From: Spisula solida
Lineage: Eukaryota > Mollusca > Bivalvia > Venerida > Mactridae
DNA: 64,000 bases
Direction of reading: 5' to 3'
NCBI GenBank assembly: GCA_947247005.1
Contig: OX365948.1
Location: 5,580,001-5,644,000, forward strand
Part shown: positions 1 to 11,346 of the stretch, piece after piece
Position numbering within the stretch: position 1 is the first letter of the stretch
Layout of the letters: each line of letters opens with the position of its first letter
Made by a program: the position numbers and the translations under genes
The notes under the pieces: generated by a model
The model's database searches: none
Seen by the model: only the letters and a program-made list of their open reading frames with translations
Told to the model about the DNA's origin: nothing

Positions 1-821
1 CAACGGAAAACATGTAGCTGTTGTGGGTCTCCAGTGAATAATCTCGCTCAATACAATACAATTTTTATTGTGTACATGTACTTTGAAATGCTTAATAACT
101 TGTTTGTAACGAATAACTTGTTTGTATTTATATATGTGATTCAAGTCACAATAAGACATGTATGCATATGTATTTCCACGATTACTCAAAGATATAACGC
201 GACAAAAAGGTTAAAGTGAAACATCAGACAATGATAAACTGGCTCTGGAGTATTCTGTAAAAGTCTAGCGCATTTATTATGTAACAATACTAGTAATTAA
301 CGTTACCAATTCATTTCGTTCTTTGCTTGTAGACTGACAGTTTCTACGACTACAGAATTTGATAACATGTCATTAATGCATTTACTTATTTACACTCTGT
401 CTGGTACTTCTAACGAATGATTTCTGCTTCCGTCGACCACCTTCTATAAATGAAAACAATTGAAGCATGTGACTCGTCTCCATAATACCGATGAACACAA
501 GACAGGAAATTGCAACTAATCCTGTAACGTCTAGGTCAAATTGTCCACGTTAACGATTTATAAATATCATCTTGAAAGGTCAGTTTCTTATTTATTAGAC
601 GTTTACGTAAATATCTTAGACGAAAGTGTGGGTGGAGTAAGTCAAACTGCAAAGGCCCACCACAGTTGTACATTAGCTCTTGCAGCTTAATTTTGACGTA
701 GAATATTACCTTGATGTATGTTCATCACCTGATTTTGTGTTTACGTAAAGAACAGTGCATCTAAACCATATATCTAAACATTCCGCTGCTTAAATATGTT
801 CACTTCAAGTGGATACATACA
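1..821. other. AT-rich intergenic DNA
   Basis: No splice-supported coding exon, RNA gene or clear repeat structure is visible here. The single short open frame near the start is low-complexity and has no recognisable features. Confidence 0.5.
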
Positions 822-989
822 CAGACACTTGGGGTCTGGACCCCGACTCCCAGCTACGCACCAGGATATATTTTTTATCATCATCATTTTATGCCAAGAC
901 CCAAACATTAATCACACAAACATTATTAAACGTATCCGGGACTTGTATGATTCGTAAATAACTTATATCTAGCTTAATAACACAAAAAT

Positions 990-1590
990 AAAAATGTTTG
1001 ACTGAAATTTCTCGCACACCATCCTCGAATATCTGGTCGTGTTTAACTCACTGTGCAACTTTCCTGCCTATATTTGGTGTCCTTTGGTCAAGTACACATT
1101 ACTCGTCACGATGATGATAGTGACAGAAACCGATATCCGCCCCTGTCTCCACAATTTGCGAGAAAGTGGCAATTTTCAACTCAAAACACGCCTCGCACAT
1201 AATCTTTCGACGATGGTTTCCCGCCTGATCAATACGAAAGTACGGCGCCGCGCGTTAAACGTTGGAACCAGATACGTAAATAAACCATTCGGAATACCTC
1301 GTTTGGGTCCAACGTTCAACGCGCGACACGGTTCTTATGTATCAGGCTGGAAACAACCGTTCAAATTGTCCAAATAGTATGTGCGCGGCGGAAATGAGTT
1401 GACAATTGCAAACTTTCTCGCATAATTTGTCGACAAGAGCGCTGATCGAGTATTGTCAGTATAGTCATCGTAAAGATTAATTTGTTATTGACCGAAGGAC
1501 ACCAGAAATATACGGGAAAGTTGCAAAACAAGTTTTACACGATCAGTTTTTCTAGGTCGGTGCGAGAAAGTTCAGCGAAACATTTTTTAT
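990..1590. mobile_element. MITE-like element with ~90-bp inverted arms
   Basis: The left arm (about 990-1,095) reads AAAAATGTTT, then CTGAA, TTTCTCGCACC, GCAACTTTCC and GGTGTCCTT. The same string of motifs is found on the opposite strand in the right arm (about 1,484-1,590). The motif TGCGAGAAAGT also occurs internally in both orientations. No coding capacity is evident. A TA target duplication is possible but cannot be fixed. Confidence 0.5.
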
Positions 1591-1724
1591 CTTTGTGTTA
1601 TTTAAGCAGTAGAGGAATTATGTAGATTTTTGTATTAATATAAAATACATGAACATCCAACAAATGTTTGTGTGATTACTGAATAGAAATACATGTATAA
1701 AACAAGACTGCGTTCAATAAACGC

Positions 1725-1902
1725 TTATGCCCCCTGTGGAAGCCTTGTCCATAAATAAGTCTAAGTCCAAAAATTAGGTCAAGGTGAAGGTCAAAATGGG
1801 GTTAGGTGATACTAGCGTGTGGAGAGTGTTCATACACAACATCCATGCAAGTATGAAAGCTTTGTAGCAAGCCATATTCCATCTATCGATAGGGGGGCAT
1901 AA
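1725..1902. repeat. Short TATGCCCCC-ended repeat with AGGTCA motifs
   Basis: Begins TATGCCCCC and ends GGGGGGCATAA, giving a short terminal inverted repeat. The interior has AAGGTCAAGG and AAGGTCAAAA, which are nuclear-receptor-type half sites. A related copy with the same ends and half sites is at 13,048-13,279. Repeats of this style are common in bivalve DNA (recollection; I cannot search). Confidence 0.5.
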
Positions 1903-1956
1903 AAATATTTCCAGGCGCGTAGCGGGAGGGGGCGTGGTCCAGACCCCAAGTGTCTG

Positions 1957-3393
1957 TGGATATATAAATATGTATCGAATAATTATTGAAAACTTACCGT
2001 CGTCCGAAATCGATATAAAGTAGGGGACTATATCTGGTGTACGGTGTCTACCAGTTATTACGTTCAGACAGACGCAATAGGAAATTAACAGCAACTAACT
2101 TTTAACAATTATCAAATGAATAACATATAGTATTAATAATATTAACAAGTAGCAGAACAAGACACAGTTCAACCAATTATTTCTTAATAAATGTCACAAT
2201 CTTATCTGAGATGACCACTGTCGAATGTTCCTTCTAAATAAATCCAAAGTTCACAGAATGTTTATCAACGAGTACAGAGATATCCACAGAATATTTAATT
2301 AAATCCTCTCACTGTAGATTATATATCCAAGGTAACACAATTGACCATTTTAAAGTGTAATATTGAAAATCCTTCCTTTCCGTGCAAAGTGTTCATATAT
2401 AATTATATAATATATCAAGACCTTTCCATACCATTCCAAAATGTAACAACAATTATCTAAAAGTTCAATGTCATTTAAGTATATTTATACAGTTTATATC
2501 AAACAATTTTATATTTTTTTATTATACCATATTTACATAGCCCTTTTTTCATGTAAATACACGTTCAAAAGTGCTGTACAATCACAATTAAGACATGGTT
2601 AAAACAGTATACATAACTCATACAATTATACATGCACACATTTAAAAATCAGGGGTATGACTAAAATACGAAAAAGGAGATTTCCCGACGAAAAGGAAAT
2701 TCCTCAAATTACTGACAATGACACCGCTGGTGTTTGATCACAATTCTAGACACAGATAGGATGTTTAGACATTAGTTCACTTCAAAAAATGGTCGTTTAA
2801 TCCTATAGTTTGTCCCACTTCCGGTTCCGTCTATGCAGATACTACATTCGGTTTGCTTAGTTTCGCTTCCAGATCAGACGTATTTTCTGGCCGACTCCTC
2901 TAATTTGTTCATAATACGGCTAACAAGGAGCAAGTCATGCAGTTGTATGTTTTACGCTTCTTAGCGTTTGTTACCATCAGTCAATGTACGCTTCATGATA
3001 TGCAAAGTGGACGGACACTGCCTTTCTATCAATTCCTGAGATTGTGTGTAAATAATGATTTCTCTTCTTTATCGAAGGCCGTTTTCTAGTTTCTGTCTGT
3101 GCAGGGTTATGTCGTCAAACCGGGTTTTACGCATTTTGTGAACATTCTATGCTCGACACAGGCGACATTGTGTACGTGTATTGATAAAAGTTGTATTTTT
3201 ATGTATAATATTATATTGTCTAGAAGTGTGCAGTACAAATTAAATGATTGTATTCGGCTTGTTTAAAATATTGGACATAATGTTGAGTTGGGTATATGAG
3301 GGCCAGTCATAAAGAAAGACCCCTGTCTTATGTATTCATAGTATAGATGTGAAAGATATTTTATCGGGTCGAATCCCTTTGACTATACACAGA
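1957..3393. other. Intergenic, no gene seen
   Basis: AT-rich sequence with scattered short open frames but no exon with matching splice signals and no recognisable repeat boundary. Confidence 0.45.
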
Positions 3394-4097
3394 TATAGTT
3401 CAATTTTGAACTCTGAGCCATGACCTATCCGACTAGTCCATTTTGGCGGGTAGACTATCATTTATTACGCTCGGAGCGCATTTTTTAATGATATGATTCT
3501 TACAGATATCTGTTTATAATCAGATTAAAGTTTAGTGCAGTCGGCAACGTTCAGAATTTCTAACCCATAAGTCGGTGGTTCAATTTTCTCATTCGCTCAT
3601 TTTTTTAATTCGTTTTTTTATGTTATTTGAAGAGATTGTAAGTTAAAGATTTTGTTTATATTTTTAATTTATCCATTGAAAGGTGTCGATTCAATATAAT
3701 CATTTATCAGTTTCACTTATTTCGATCGTTGGTGTATTTCGAGCTTACTGACATCCTATATTCGGTTGATTAGCCGTCATAACGTTCTACAAATACATGT
3801 AACAAATATGGTTTGTCACATATACTAGTATTACACGGATTTTACAAGTTGTGTGCATTTAAAAAATATAATAAAAATGAAAAACTATTTTGGTGGGATT
3901 CAAACTCGCCCTGATCGGACAAAAGTTATTTTACAATGTATCAAGCGCTTTACCGTCACGACCAACCAGACACTTGAAATAGTTGACCTTAATTGTATTA
4001 CTTATCGTACTGGTCAAACCTATACCAACCTATATATCGATTAGTGGTTAAAACCTTAAAAGTGCAGTCACGGCTCAATGCTCGAAATCGAACTATA
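3394..4097. mobile_element. 704-bp inverted-terminal element with two tRNA-like modules (copy 1)
   Basis: Starts TATAGTTCAATTTTGA and ends with the inverted equivalent TCGAAATCGAACTATA; the two ends match over ~30 bp with a few substitutions. A second copy with the same order of parts lies at 35,484-36,194. Inside are two convergent tRNA-like modules. The plus-strand one (about 3,531-3,595) has an A-box-like TAGTGCAGTCGG and a B-box-like GGTTCAATTTT. The minus-strand one (about 3,891-3,965) has GACGGTAAAGCGC and GAGTTTGAATCC. There is no open reading frame. TA duplication at the ends is plausible but not proven. Confidence 0.65.
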
Positions 4098-4113
4098 GTG
4101 TTTTCGTAATGTA

Positions 4114-4196
4114 ACATTTGTACCGACGGTAAAGCACTAGGCATAGTAATGAATTATTTTTACTAATTTCCGTATGGGTTCGAATCGCACTCATGC
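4114..4196 (+). repeat. tRNA-like sequence (SINE head or tRNA pseudogene)
   Basis: ACCGACGGTAAAGCACT resembles an A box, and GGGTTCGAATCGC about 60 bases later is a near-canonical B box. I cannot fold a complete acceptor stem, so this is not called a functional tRNA gene. Confidence 0.35.
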
Positions 4197-4399
4197 AAAT
4201 ATTTTTTATCCTTGTTGTTTCATGTTTTTTTAAGTTTATCTGTATTTTTTCGCACTTTTTGCAATAGATGTATTTTTTCTATTTGTCTTTTGGTTTATCT
4301 ATTTCATTTTTTACGTTTTATAATTCAAATCATTTTAAACAAATACAAAAATGTGCAACAAAGCATTGCAAAACATTTCAAACACAAGAGGCCGATGGT

Positions 4400-4760
4400 C
4401 CGTCCCTGAATCACTTTCATATGCTGATGCTGTGTCAGTTCCTTCGTCGATATAGATGTAACTTCTATAAGAGGTCTCCCCATTTCCGTCTCGATTGCAA
4501 TGTTTGTCGTCCAGTAGTTCCGCTCCACCTTCATTACATGAGCACAGCATGACCGCCAGTCATCTGCAGGTACAGATGCAATAGTATTTCCCAGGTAAGC
4601 TTCAAGACTTCATTCTTGTTGAAGGACATATTTCGGCGCGCTACATATCCTTTGATGTAAGCCCTCACCAACTCTTTGGCATTCAAATCTGCATGATAGG
4701 CAGGCAGTCTGAGACAGGTATGACCATGTACTTGCAACCTGGCCCCGATCTCGCGAAGCA
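4400..4760 (-). pseudogene. Tc1/mariner-superfamily DDE transposase, C-terminal part
   Basis: Read on the minus strand this encodes HGHTCLRLPAYHADLN, then KELVRAYIKGYVARRN. This is the block around the third catalytic acid in a DDE transposase of the IS630-Tc1-mariner superfamily common in invertebrates; the DLNxxE signature is visible. One frame change later the family-typical tail DDWRSCCAHVMKVE follows, at about 4,534-4,570. Frameshifts show it is dead. It is collinear on the same strand with the N-terminal part of the same protein at 10,150-10,885. The central region with the second catalytic Asp is missing or unrecognisable. The two halves are separated by the 5.2-kb element at 4,849-10,029, so the gene was probably split by insertion, with some loss. 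Confidence 0.7.
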
Positions 4761-5078
4761 TCTGAAGTAGAAATCTCAACCCAATTGAGATTTTGCTAAA
4801 ATCAGAGTCAGAATTTTTGGTAGATCTGATTTTCAAGTTCTTGAAAGAAGCAGGGACGATAAGGAGTGTTTTAGGCCCTAAGAATTTTTGAAAAAATAAA
4901 ATCGCCGATGGGACGTTTTTCTTTGCATATATAAAGGAAACAATGTTTAAACTGTCAGTTAATCACGTTAATATGTATTAATACTTGCATTCTGACTGCA
5001 TATGGGGCCTATTTGGACCCCCAGAATGGCCAAAATCGGCAATTTTGACCGAAATATCGCCAAAAAAATACAAAGTGT

Positions 5079-5185
5079 GATACGAGCACAGTTGTGTACC
5101 AAGTTCATATTGCGAACAAATGATGTTATTTTAAAAACAAATTGTTGTACAAAGTATGAAATTGGTACACAGCCGTGCTCGTATC
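5079..5185. repeat. 107-bp inverted repeat
   Basis: GATACGAGCACAG...GTGTACCAA at the left is matched on the opposite strand by TTGGTACACAG...GTGCTCGTATC at the right. The arms are ~40 bp around a short AT-rich centre. It would fold into a hairpin and is probably a small foldback insertion. Confidence 0.55.
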
Positions 5186-5943
5186 TAGCTTTTTAAAAAG
5201 CTCAAATTCCGTAACCCACTGGTTTTTAGTACCGCCACCTCTAAAATCAGCCAAATACTCGTTAAATATAATGACAAGTCAATCTTTTTGCTAAGTGTAG
5301 TTAAGATATGTTTAACCAAACTTATTTTTACAAAAAAAGAGTTCGAAACCGGGTTGACTAATCGAAATAAATGAATTAAAACACGAACCAACGAGTGGGT
5401 ACGAAGCAATTTGATGACGAATATAACTAAGTAAACAAACATCGCGCACCTTCTTAGCGACGACCTACTTTCAGTTTGACAGGTGGTCGGGTGATCAATA
5501 AACAAACATCTATCAGCCAGATTCCATGTTCATATCGTCAAAATACTTTGCTGTGCGAGTAAGTAAGTAAACATTTTAAATTTATTACTAGAGTAATTTC
5601 TATCGTGTTTCTGACTTTCATTGAATCAACAACGTTTTGCACACGTTTCGTCTGCAAAATGATGTCTGAAATTCCAATTGAAATTGACGAGATTTGAGCC
5701 TGTTAATATATGAAATACGAATAAAGGGATACCAGACTTATTATAACGTAAATTAAACCTACACAGTGTCGGTTTATGAACCAGTTTTTCAAACATTCAC
5801 GGTGAGAGTGAGACCAGATTCGGACGGTGATCTGCGTCAGATTGTACACCAATGCATGGTCTAAAATACTGTTTTCTTTGGTTCAGCATTGGTGTGATTT
5901 AACTAACGCGTTTGTTCAAAGCATATCATGAAACGATCCTTAA

Positions 5944-6860
5944 GGTAACTTGGGTAGCTGAAATTGAACCAATCAGTGTATAACTATATCAGGAAATATC
6001 AAGTCGGCATCAGGTTTTTTAATAAAAACCATTATGCTACATTGAAAGTATACATATATGTAAAGGATATTCATATCAAAAAATGAAAAAATATTTTATA
6101 AAAGGTGTTTTATTTCCAATTGAAAATTGTCATTTTTTGTGTCAAAATCCTGTAAAATGTACTCACTCAATTTCAGTATAAATCACATTGTTGTGTTCTC
6201 CAATCTATTATCCAGGTGATCGACTATAGAATAAAAGTATATCTATTATATTTTTTCCACAAATCACTGAATATTAAACCATGTATAATTTAAAATTCTG
6301 TTTTGTATTTAACATTAGTTGAAGGAATTTGTGTAGAAACTTTCTATTCATGGGATTAGTTGCAATCAAAACAATTCATTGCCAAACCCATTGATTTTCA
6401 ACGGTCATCCTTTTGTACCCTTTGTTAGCTAAATCAACGGATACACACACACTTTACACTTTAAAATAATCATCTGTGTGTAAATCAAATTTGTCAATTC
6501 TAGTAATATAGTGGTCAAACGTTTTTATACAATGTGTGGATATCATTAATATAATTTATTAGGGAAATAGTCGAGCACCTGGATGAAAGATTGGAAAACA
6601 CAACAATGTGATTTATATTTAATTTGAGTAAGTACATTTTACAGGATTTTGACACAAAAAATGACAATTTTCAATTGTAAATAAAACACCTTTTATAAAA
6701 TAGTTTTTCATTTTTTGATATGAATATCCTTTACGTATATGTAAATTTTCAATTTAGCATAATGATTTTTATTAAAAAACCTGATGGCGACTTGAAAAAA
6801 TAATTTATTTTCTGATATGGTTATACACTGATGGGTTCAATTTCAGCTACCCAATTTACC
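5944..6860. mobile_element. TTAA-flanked foldback MITE (917 bp)
   Basis: Arms of about 290 bp are inverted copies: the left begins GGTAACTTGGGTAGCTGAAA and the right ends TTTCAGCTACCCAATTTACC. The tetranucleotide TTAA sits exactly outside both ends (5,940-5,943 and 6,861-6,864). TTAA target duplication is the signature of the piggyBac superfamily, so a piggyBac-mobilised non-autonomous element is the likely origin. The centre (~330 bp) is AT-rich and non-coding. Confidence 0.65.
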
Positions 6861-6938
6861 TTAATCGTGTTGTCGTTGGTCAATTGCTCTGCAATATTAG
6901 GTATGAATTTTAAACAATAAGATTCGACCGTCAATAGT

Positions 6939-7006
6939 ATGTATAGCCGAGTGGTAAGGCTACTCGCGCACCACATTGACGGTCGTTGTTCAAAGCTCGG
7001 TCGAGT
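6939..7006 (+). repeat. tRNA-like sequence
   Basis: TAGCCGAGTGGTAAGGC is an excellent A box, as in Ser/Leu-type tRNAs. About 40 bases later GTTGTTCAAAGCT is a degenerate B box. CGACCGTCAAT just upstream is repeated inverted as TTGACGGTCG. The T arm is poor, so this is probably a tRNA-derived repeat rather than a working tRNA. Confidence 0.35.
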
Positions 7007-7124
7007 CGATTTTTTTATTATTTTTTTTTAATTATAGATTGAATACTAAAAATGTAATAAGTTTACACTGTTCATAATTTAAAGTAGATCTTTATTTTGT
7101 ATTTTTCAGACACTTGTCAAGGCT

Positions 7125-7435
7125 ACCGAAGGTCAACTGAAATGTGCATGTGACCAGTATAATGAGTAGATTATATTGTAAAAGAATTATAACAAATCTG
7201 ACAGAACTGTTCATCATCCATGTGACCAGTATTGTAAAATGGTTACAACAAATCTGACAGAGATGGCATTACTCAACAGAACTGTACATGTGACCAGACG
7301 AGTATTGTAAAATGGTTATAACAAATCTGACAGGGAAGGCATCACTCAATAGAACTGAACTGTGCATGTGACCAGTATTGTAAAGATTATAACAAATCGG
7401 ATAGGAAATACAACACTCACCAGAACTGTGCACGT
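7125..7435. repeat. Degenerate ~75-90-bp tandem repeat, about four units
   Basis: Each unit repeats the order CATGTGACCAG, TATTGTAAAATGGTTATAAC, AAATCTGACAG and CACTCAACAGAACTG, with small indels. Non-coding. Confidence 0.6.
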
Positions 7436-9335
7436 GCACATAAACCCATTAAAACTTGAATTGTGTCATATATACATGTTCATGTCAGATTCCTTAATTC
7501 TTGTTTGGATAGCAAAGTTCACTTGATCATGCTGTCTTTGCTGCCATCAGAATGGGTGTAGTTTGTAGAACTTATCATTAGCAAGTCACTTTATATCATT
7601 TACAAATCAAAAATGACAAACTCAAATTTCAACTGTTTGTTGCTTGCAATAGAACTTCTTTCAAATTGAATGTTCCTGACTTTTGCGCTTTATATAACTT
7701 GGAAATTGTACTTATCAAAGATCTAAAAAAATCCATGCGTTTAGATCTTTGTACTGATGCACTACAGTGTGTATATAAGACTGGAACTATTAGTGTTTAG
7801 TTCAATTTGCCATGTAAAAACTGTTTGTTGTCAGTTACATATATCTTTTTGTTAAGGTAATATTGATATTATCACCCTAATGGAGTATTTATAACAGCTA
7901 TAGTACCAGTAAATGGTAACAAACAATGTCCTTACATAACCTTGGCGTTTTGATTTTGCCTTTTCAAAAGTGGACTTCTTCATCTAAGTGATAATACATT
8001 GGATTATGTTTATTTCTTCACTTGTTACATTTTAATTGTTTAATGTTATTTCATATAGATGTATATAACATTACTTTACATATAATGTATGTTAATTGTT
8101 GAGTTAACTTACAAGTGTTAATTTGTTTATGTATTAATTGTGATTCATAATCAAATACATGTATAACATAATTGTATATATTATGCATTTATAGTAATTA
8201 ATATACATGCACATATGCAGTAAAACTGCAATAATTATGTTGCCATATGAACAATTAAGTCTGTTTCATATTGAGTAGGATTGAAATTGAATAAGAGTAA
8301 ATCATCAAAAAATACCATTTTGTCCTAAATGTTTTGCTGATTGTATCAAAGAGGATGATTGTAAGTGAGGTAAACTTGTTTTATTGTCTTACATTGTTTA
8401 TTAATTGTTTGAATGGATGGTCTTCACTATTAAAGTTGACCAGTTATACTGCTTTATCACTAATCTTACAGTGGCTGGATTAATTGAATTTAAAAACGAC
8501 TGTATAAGTCTTAATTCAGAATCAACATTTACATGGGTTTATGCTGTACACCTATGTTAAACCTCAACTAAAATGCCTGATTAAACAACTAGATTATTTG
8601 GTTTCATTGCTGTGGCAATCATTGCAATGTGATATTGTCCCATTTGCTATTTTACAAGTGAACCAGTGAGAAGATTAAACTGCATGTTCTCTAACATATA
8701 TAATATATGCCTCTTTCTGGTTCTGTAATTCCATGTGATCATTTTATGTACAAATACATAAGAAGATGTTTTGGGAGTATGTTACAATTACCATAAAATT
8801 AAAGTGTTCATGTTTTACTTGACAGTGTTTGTCTTTTTATTGACATTTTTTTCATAAAAAATAATATGAAATACAGTTTTACTTGTTTTTAGCTTGACTC
8901 TTCAAAGAATAAGGAGGGTTGTTGTAATCACACACACTTAAGTGACAAACATAAAGATTTGAAAAAATATTTCAGACATAATTATGTAGTGGAGGTCAAT
9001 TATTCTTCCATAGACAGTAGCTTGATCAGTCTGGTTTCAATACTGTGTACCTGTAATGGGAAGTGGGATTCAAATATGTACTGTATTTCACTTAGCAATG
9101 CAAAAGAATGAACATGATAGACCAATTGACTATCACAATAACTCACTAAAAGGTTGCACAAATACCAGTAACCAGTTTTAATGTGACTTCAACACACCAG
9201 TAATATGCTGATATATTAATAGCAACACTTACTACAACAAGCACTTTTACATAGAGATAAACACTATACTTTCAACTTGTGTTTTGTTGGCATGCAGTAC
9301 CACAATTTTCTACATATTCTATTTAATTTTAAGAA
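7436..9335. other. AT-rich interior of the 5.2-kb element, no gene seen
   Basis: No open frame longer than ~60 codons and no splice-supported exon is recognisable. Confidence 0.4.
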
Positions 9336-9338
9336 ATG

Positions 9339-9909
9339 GTCGCTATGGCAACAGAAAACACCATAGCAGATGAATGAAATGGGACACGAAGAAGAAATGT
9401 TTTTCATTCACATAATACATGAAATATGGTCATTTTCCACGTACTGGTTGTTTTCTAGAAATGGTTGCTATGGCAACGATAAAGAATTAGAATGAATAAA
9501 CCATGTCTGTTTAATATGCAGGGATATAAAGTCCTTCATTTATGGTACATTCACAAAAAATAAGGGAAAACTGAAAATTGGACATTTTTGAGATTTTTTA
9601 AGTGGTTGCTATGGCAACAAAATCAATAAAATATAACATCAATAATTTTAACCATACGATTGAATGTTGTGTATATCATTGACATCACTTATAAAAAATC
9701 AGATGTCTTATAAACTTTGTTTAAACATATTTAAGTTAAAACAATAAATGGTTGCTATGGCAACCAAAAATATGAAAATGAAGAAATAAATATTTGAATC
9801 ATACTCAATGAGGTATGGTCTTTCATCAACAACATTTTCACAAAAGTACCATGTAAAATACGCATTTTGGCATTTTTGTGTAATTTAAAGAAATGGTTGC
9901 CATGGCAAC
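9339..9909. repeat. Five spaced RFX X-box palindromes in a ~140-bp degenerate repeat
   Basis: GTYGCYATGGCAAC occurs at 9,339-9,352, 9,464-9,477, 9,605-9,618, 9,751-9,764 and 9,896-9,909. The last copy is the perfect palindrome GTTGCCATGGCAAC. Start-to-start spacings are 125, 141, 146 and 145 bp. Sequence between them (ATGGTCATTTTC and CATTTTT-type strings) is only loosely repeated. The motif is the established consensus for RFX transcription factors. The series ends ~120 bp from the right terminus of the 5.2-kb element, so it may be a subterminal repeat bound by a transposase, by host RFX proteins, or both. Confidence 0.7.
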
Positions 9910-10149
9910 ACAAATGAAAAAAAATGTATAAAAAAAATAAAATCTTTCACTGGATGTGCATACCTTTGAATGACAAAAGTTTCATAAAAATTGGAAGTGG
10001 GGCCAAAATCACCCCTTATCGTCCCTGCTCCTTTTACAGTAATAAACTCAGAATGATGTTTATTTGTTTAGATGCCAAATTTGAGTCCAGGCTCTAATGC
10101 GAATTACCTCAAAGACAAATGACAATATTTGAGATGATATTCAGGAGAT

Positions 10150-10885
10150 CGGGGCCTGGTGTCCGATAAGTATGTCAGAGGTGGTTTCTGAACCGATCGT
10201 GCTGGCAGGTTCGGCAGTGACTTCTCATCTAACCATCTAAAAAATTCGCCGAGTTCATCTCATGGTAATCTCCACTGGCCATCTTCGCCTGGATTGAATC
10301 CCGATTCCGAACCAGCATGCACAACTATCACACGGCTTCCCTTATTGAATGGCACCTTGAGCAAGACATCCTTCGACTGCCAGGAGTTCGGTACTGTATG
10401 GGAAGAATTAACGTGTGTTTCATCAATGCAAATGATCGGAATTCCCTGCTTCCGGTACTTCTTTATACGACGTAGGAATTGTGCACGAGCAACATCGATG
10501 TCTGGCCTCTCCATCAGGACGTCTCTGTTACTCTGGGTTTTCTTCCAGGTGAGTCCTAAATCGTTCAATGTTCGAATCCAATGTATTTTTCCTCCTGAGT
10601 ACTGGATCTTTTCTTGAAGAGCTTGTCGAATGTTATTTACTGTCAGGACTCTCTTCTGGCAGATAAGTATCTCCTGCACGGTACGACGAACAACGTCTCG
10701 GTCGAAACCATCAATCATTACCCTGTCTGAACGTTTCTTTCGTTGAACCTTTGTTTCACCAGCCTGTTCTCTCCGATACTTGTAGAGTGTTCTTTCACTG
10801 GCATAGGTGTAGTGTGCGGTCCGTTCAACGGGTGTGTGAGAGGAATGTGAAGCTTTCCGGCTTGCTTTTCTTCTTTACACACCTG
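10150..10885 (-). pseudogene. Tc1/mariner-superfamily DDE transposase, N-terminal and central part
   Basis: The minus strand encodes VCKEEKQAGKLHIPLTHP, then after a one-base frame change ERTLYKYRREQAGETKVQRK. It continues in the open frame of 10,260-10,718 with GFDRDVVRRTVQE, then LNDLGLTWKKTQSNRDVLMER and PIICIDETHVNSSHT; IDETH holds the first catalytic Asp. VIVVHAGSESGF and GDYHDEMNS follow, then a frameshifted RWLDEKSLPNLPARSV. This order and wording match invertebrate Tc1/mariner-superfamily transposases, including the helix-turn-helix half at the N terminus. A polypyrimidine tract and CAG precede the first block at ~10,886, so an upstream exon may have existed. Frameshifts and the missing second and third acidic residues make it non-functional. 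The C-terminal half lies at 4,400-4,760. Confidence 0.75.
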
Positions 10886-11346
10886 AAATAAAAAAATTGA
10901 ATTCATTTAACTGAATGGTTAAACAATATTCGGCAATTCAAAATGCAGTAATGTCAGCGCAACGCTATGCAATGTCGAACTGAAATAAGGAAACCTAATG
11001 ATGCTTGCAATAACCTTCAGAACATTCTGCAGTATATATTTAGCATCATTCTTATACTGAGCAACGTTTTTCTTTACCATAACTGACGTGGATGCCTCGG
11101 ACATATTGACTAGATAGGTCGTATTTGACAAAGGCCAGATAGGAATTTCAACCTGCACATATTTTCGTTTGTTTTCGTGTATTCATGATTACAATGTGTC
11201 AGCCACTTCAAAACATAATTAATTTGGTATTTTTCTATTATCTCTAGATATTGAAAGCTACATTCTCAATGGCATTAATATACTATAGTATGGTTAAAAT
11301 AATTAAAAGGGAATAAACTCACAATAAATAAATCATTTAGACCTAA
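10886..11346. other. Intergenic, no gene seen
   Basis: A 79-codon minus-strand open frame at 10,919-11,158 has no recognisable motif or splice context; I do not call it a gene. Confidence 0.4.

Larger units (their letters stand above)
822..1956. mobile_element. 1.1-kb element with ~35-bp inverted ends
   Basis: The left end contains CAGACACTTGGGGTCTGG (822-839) and its exact reverse complement lies at 1,939-1,956; similarity continues inward to a CTACGC motif on both sides. No transposase is encoded between them, so this looks like a non-autonomous DNA element. It holds two further inverted-terminal elements (990-1,590 and 1,725-1,902), so it is a nest. The target duplication is not clear. 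The short open frame at 1,039-1,377 lies inside the nested element and shows no protein family features. Confidence 0.5.
4849..10029. mobile_element. 5.2-kb DNA element with ~45-bp inverted ends, inserted in a transposase pseudogene
   Basis: The left end reads GCAGGGACGATAAGGAGTG and then GGCCC. The right end read on the minus strand gives GCAGGGACGATAAGGGGTG and then GGCCC; weaker similarity goes on for ~20 bp. The element lies between the two collinear halves of the transposase pseudogene. Flanking sequence left of 4,845 resembles 62,537-62,612, which lacks the insertion; this supports the left boundary. I see no clear target duplication. CAGGG-type ends are known in hAT elements, but without an 8-bp duplication or transposase I do not assign a superfamily. 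It contains a nested TTAA element, a hairpin, a tRNA-like sequence, a ~90-bp minisatellite and the X-box series. Confidence 0.6.

Noticed and set aside
1039..1377. 112-codon open frame
   Set aside because: Lies inside an inverted-arm repeat, with no recognisable domain or splice context.
4740..10160. GAGATCGGGGCC present inverted near both halves of the split transposase, as a possible longer terminal inverted repeat
   Set aside because: The match is only about 12-15 bp, flanking sequence does not align, and one copy is transposase coding sequence; it may be chance.
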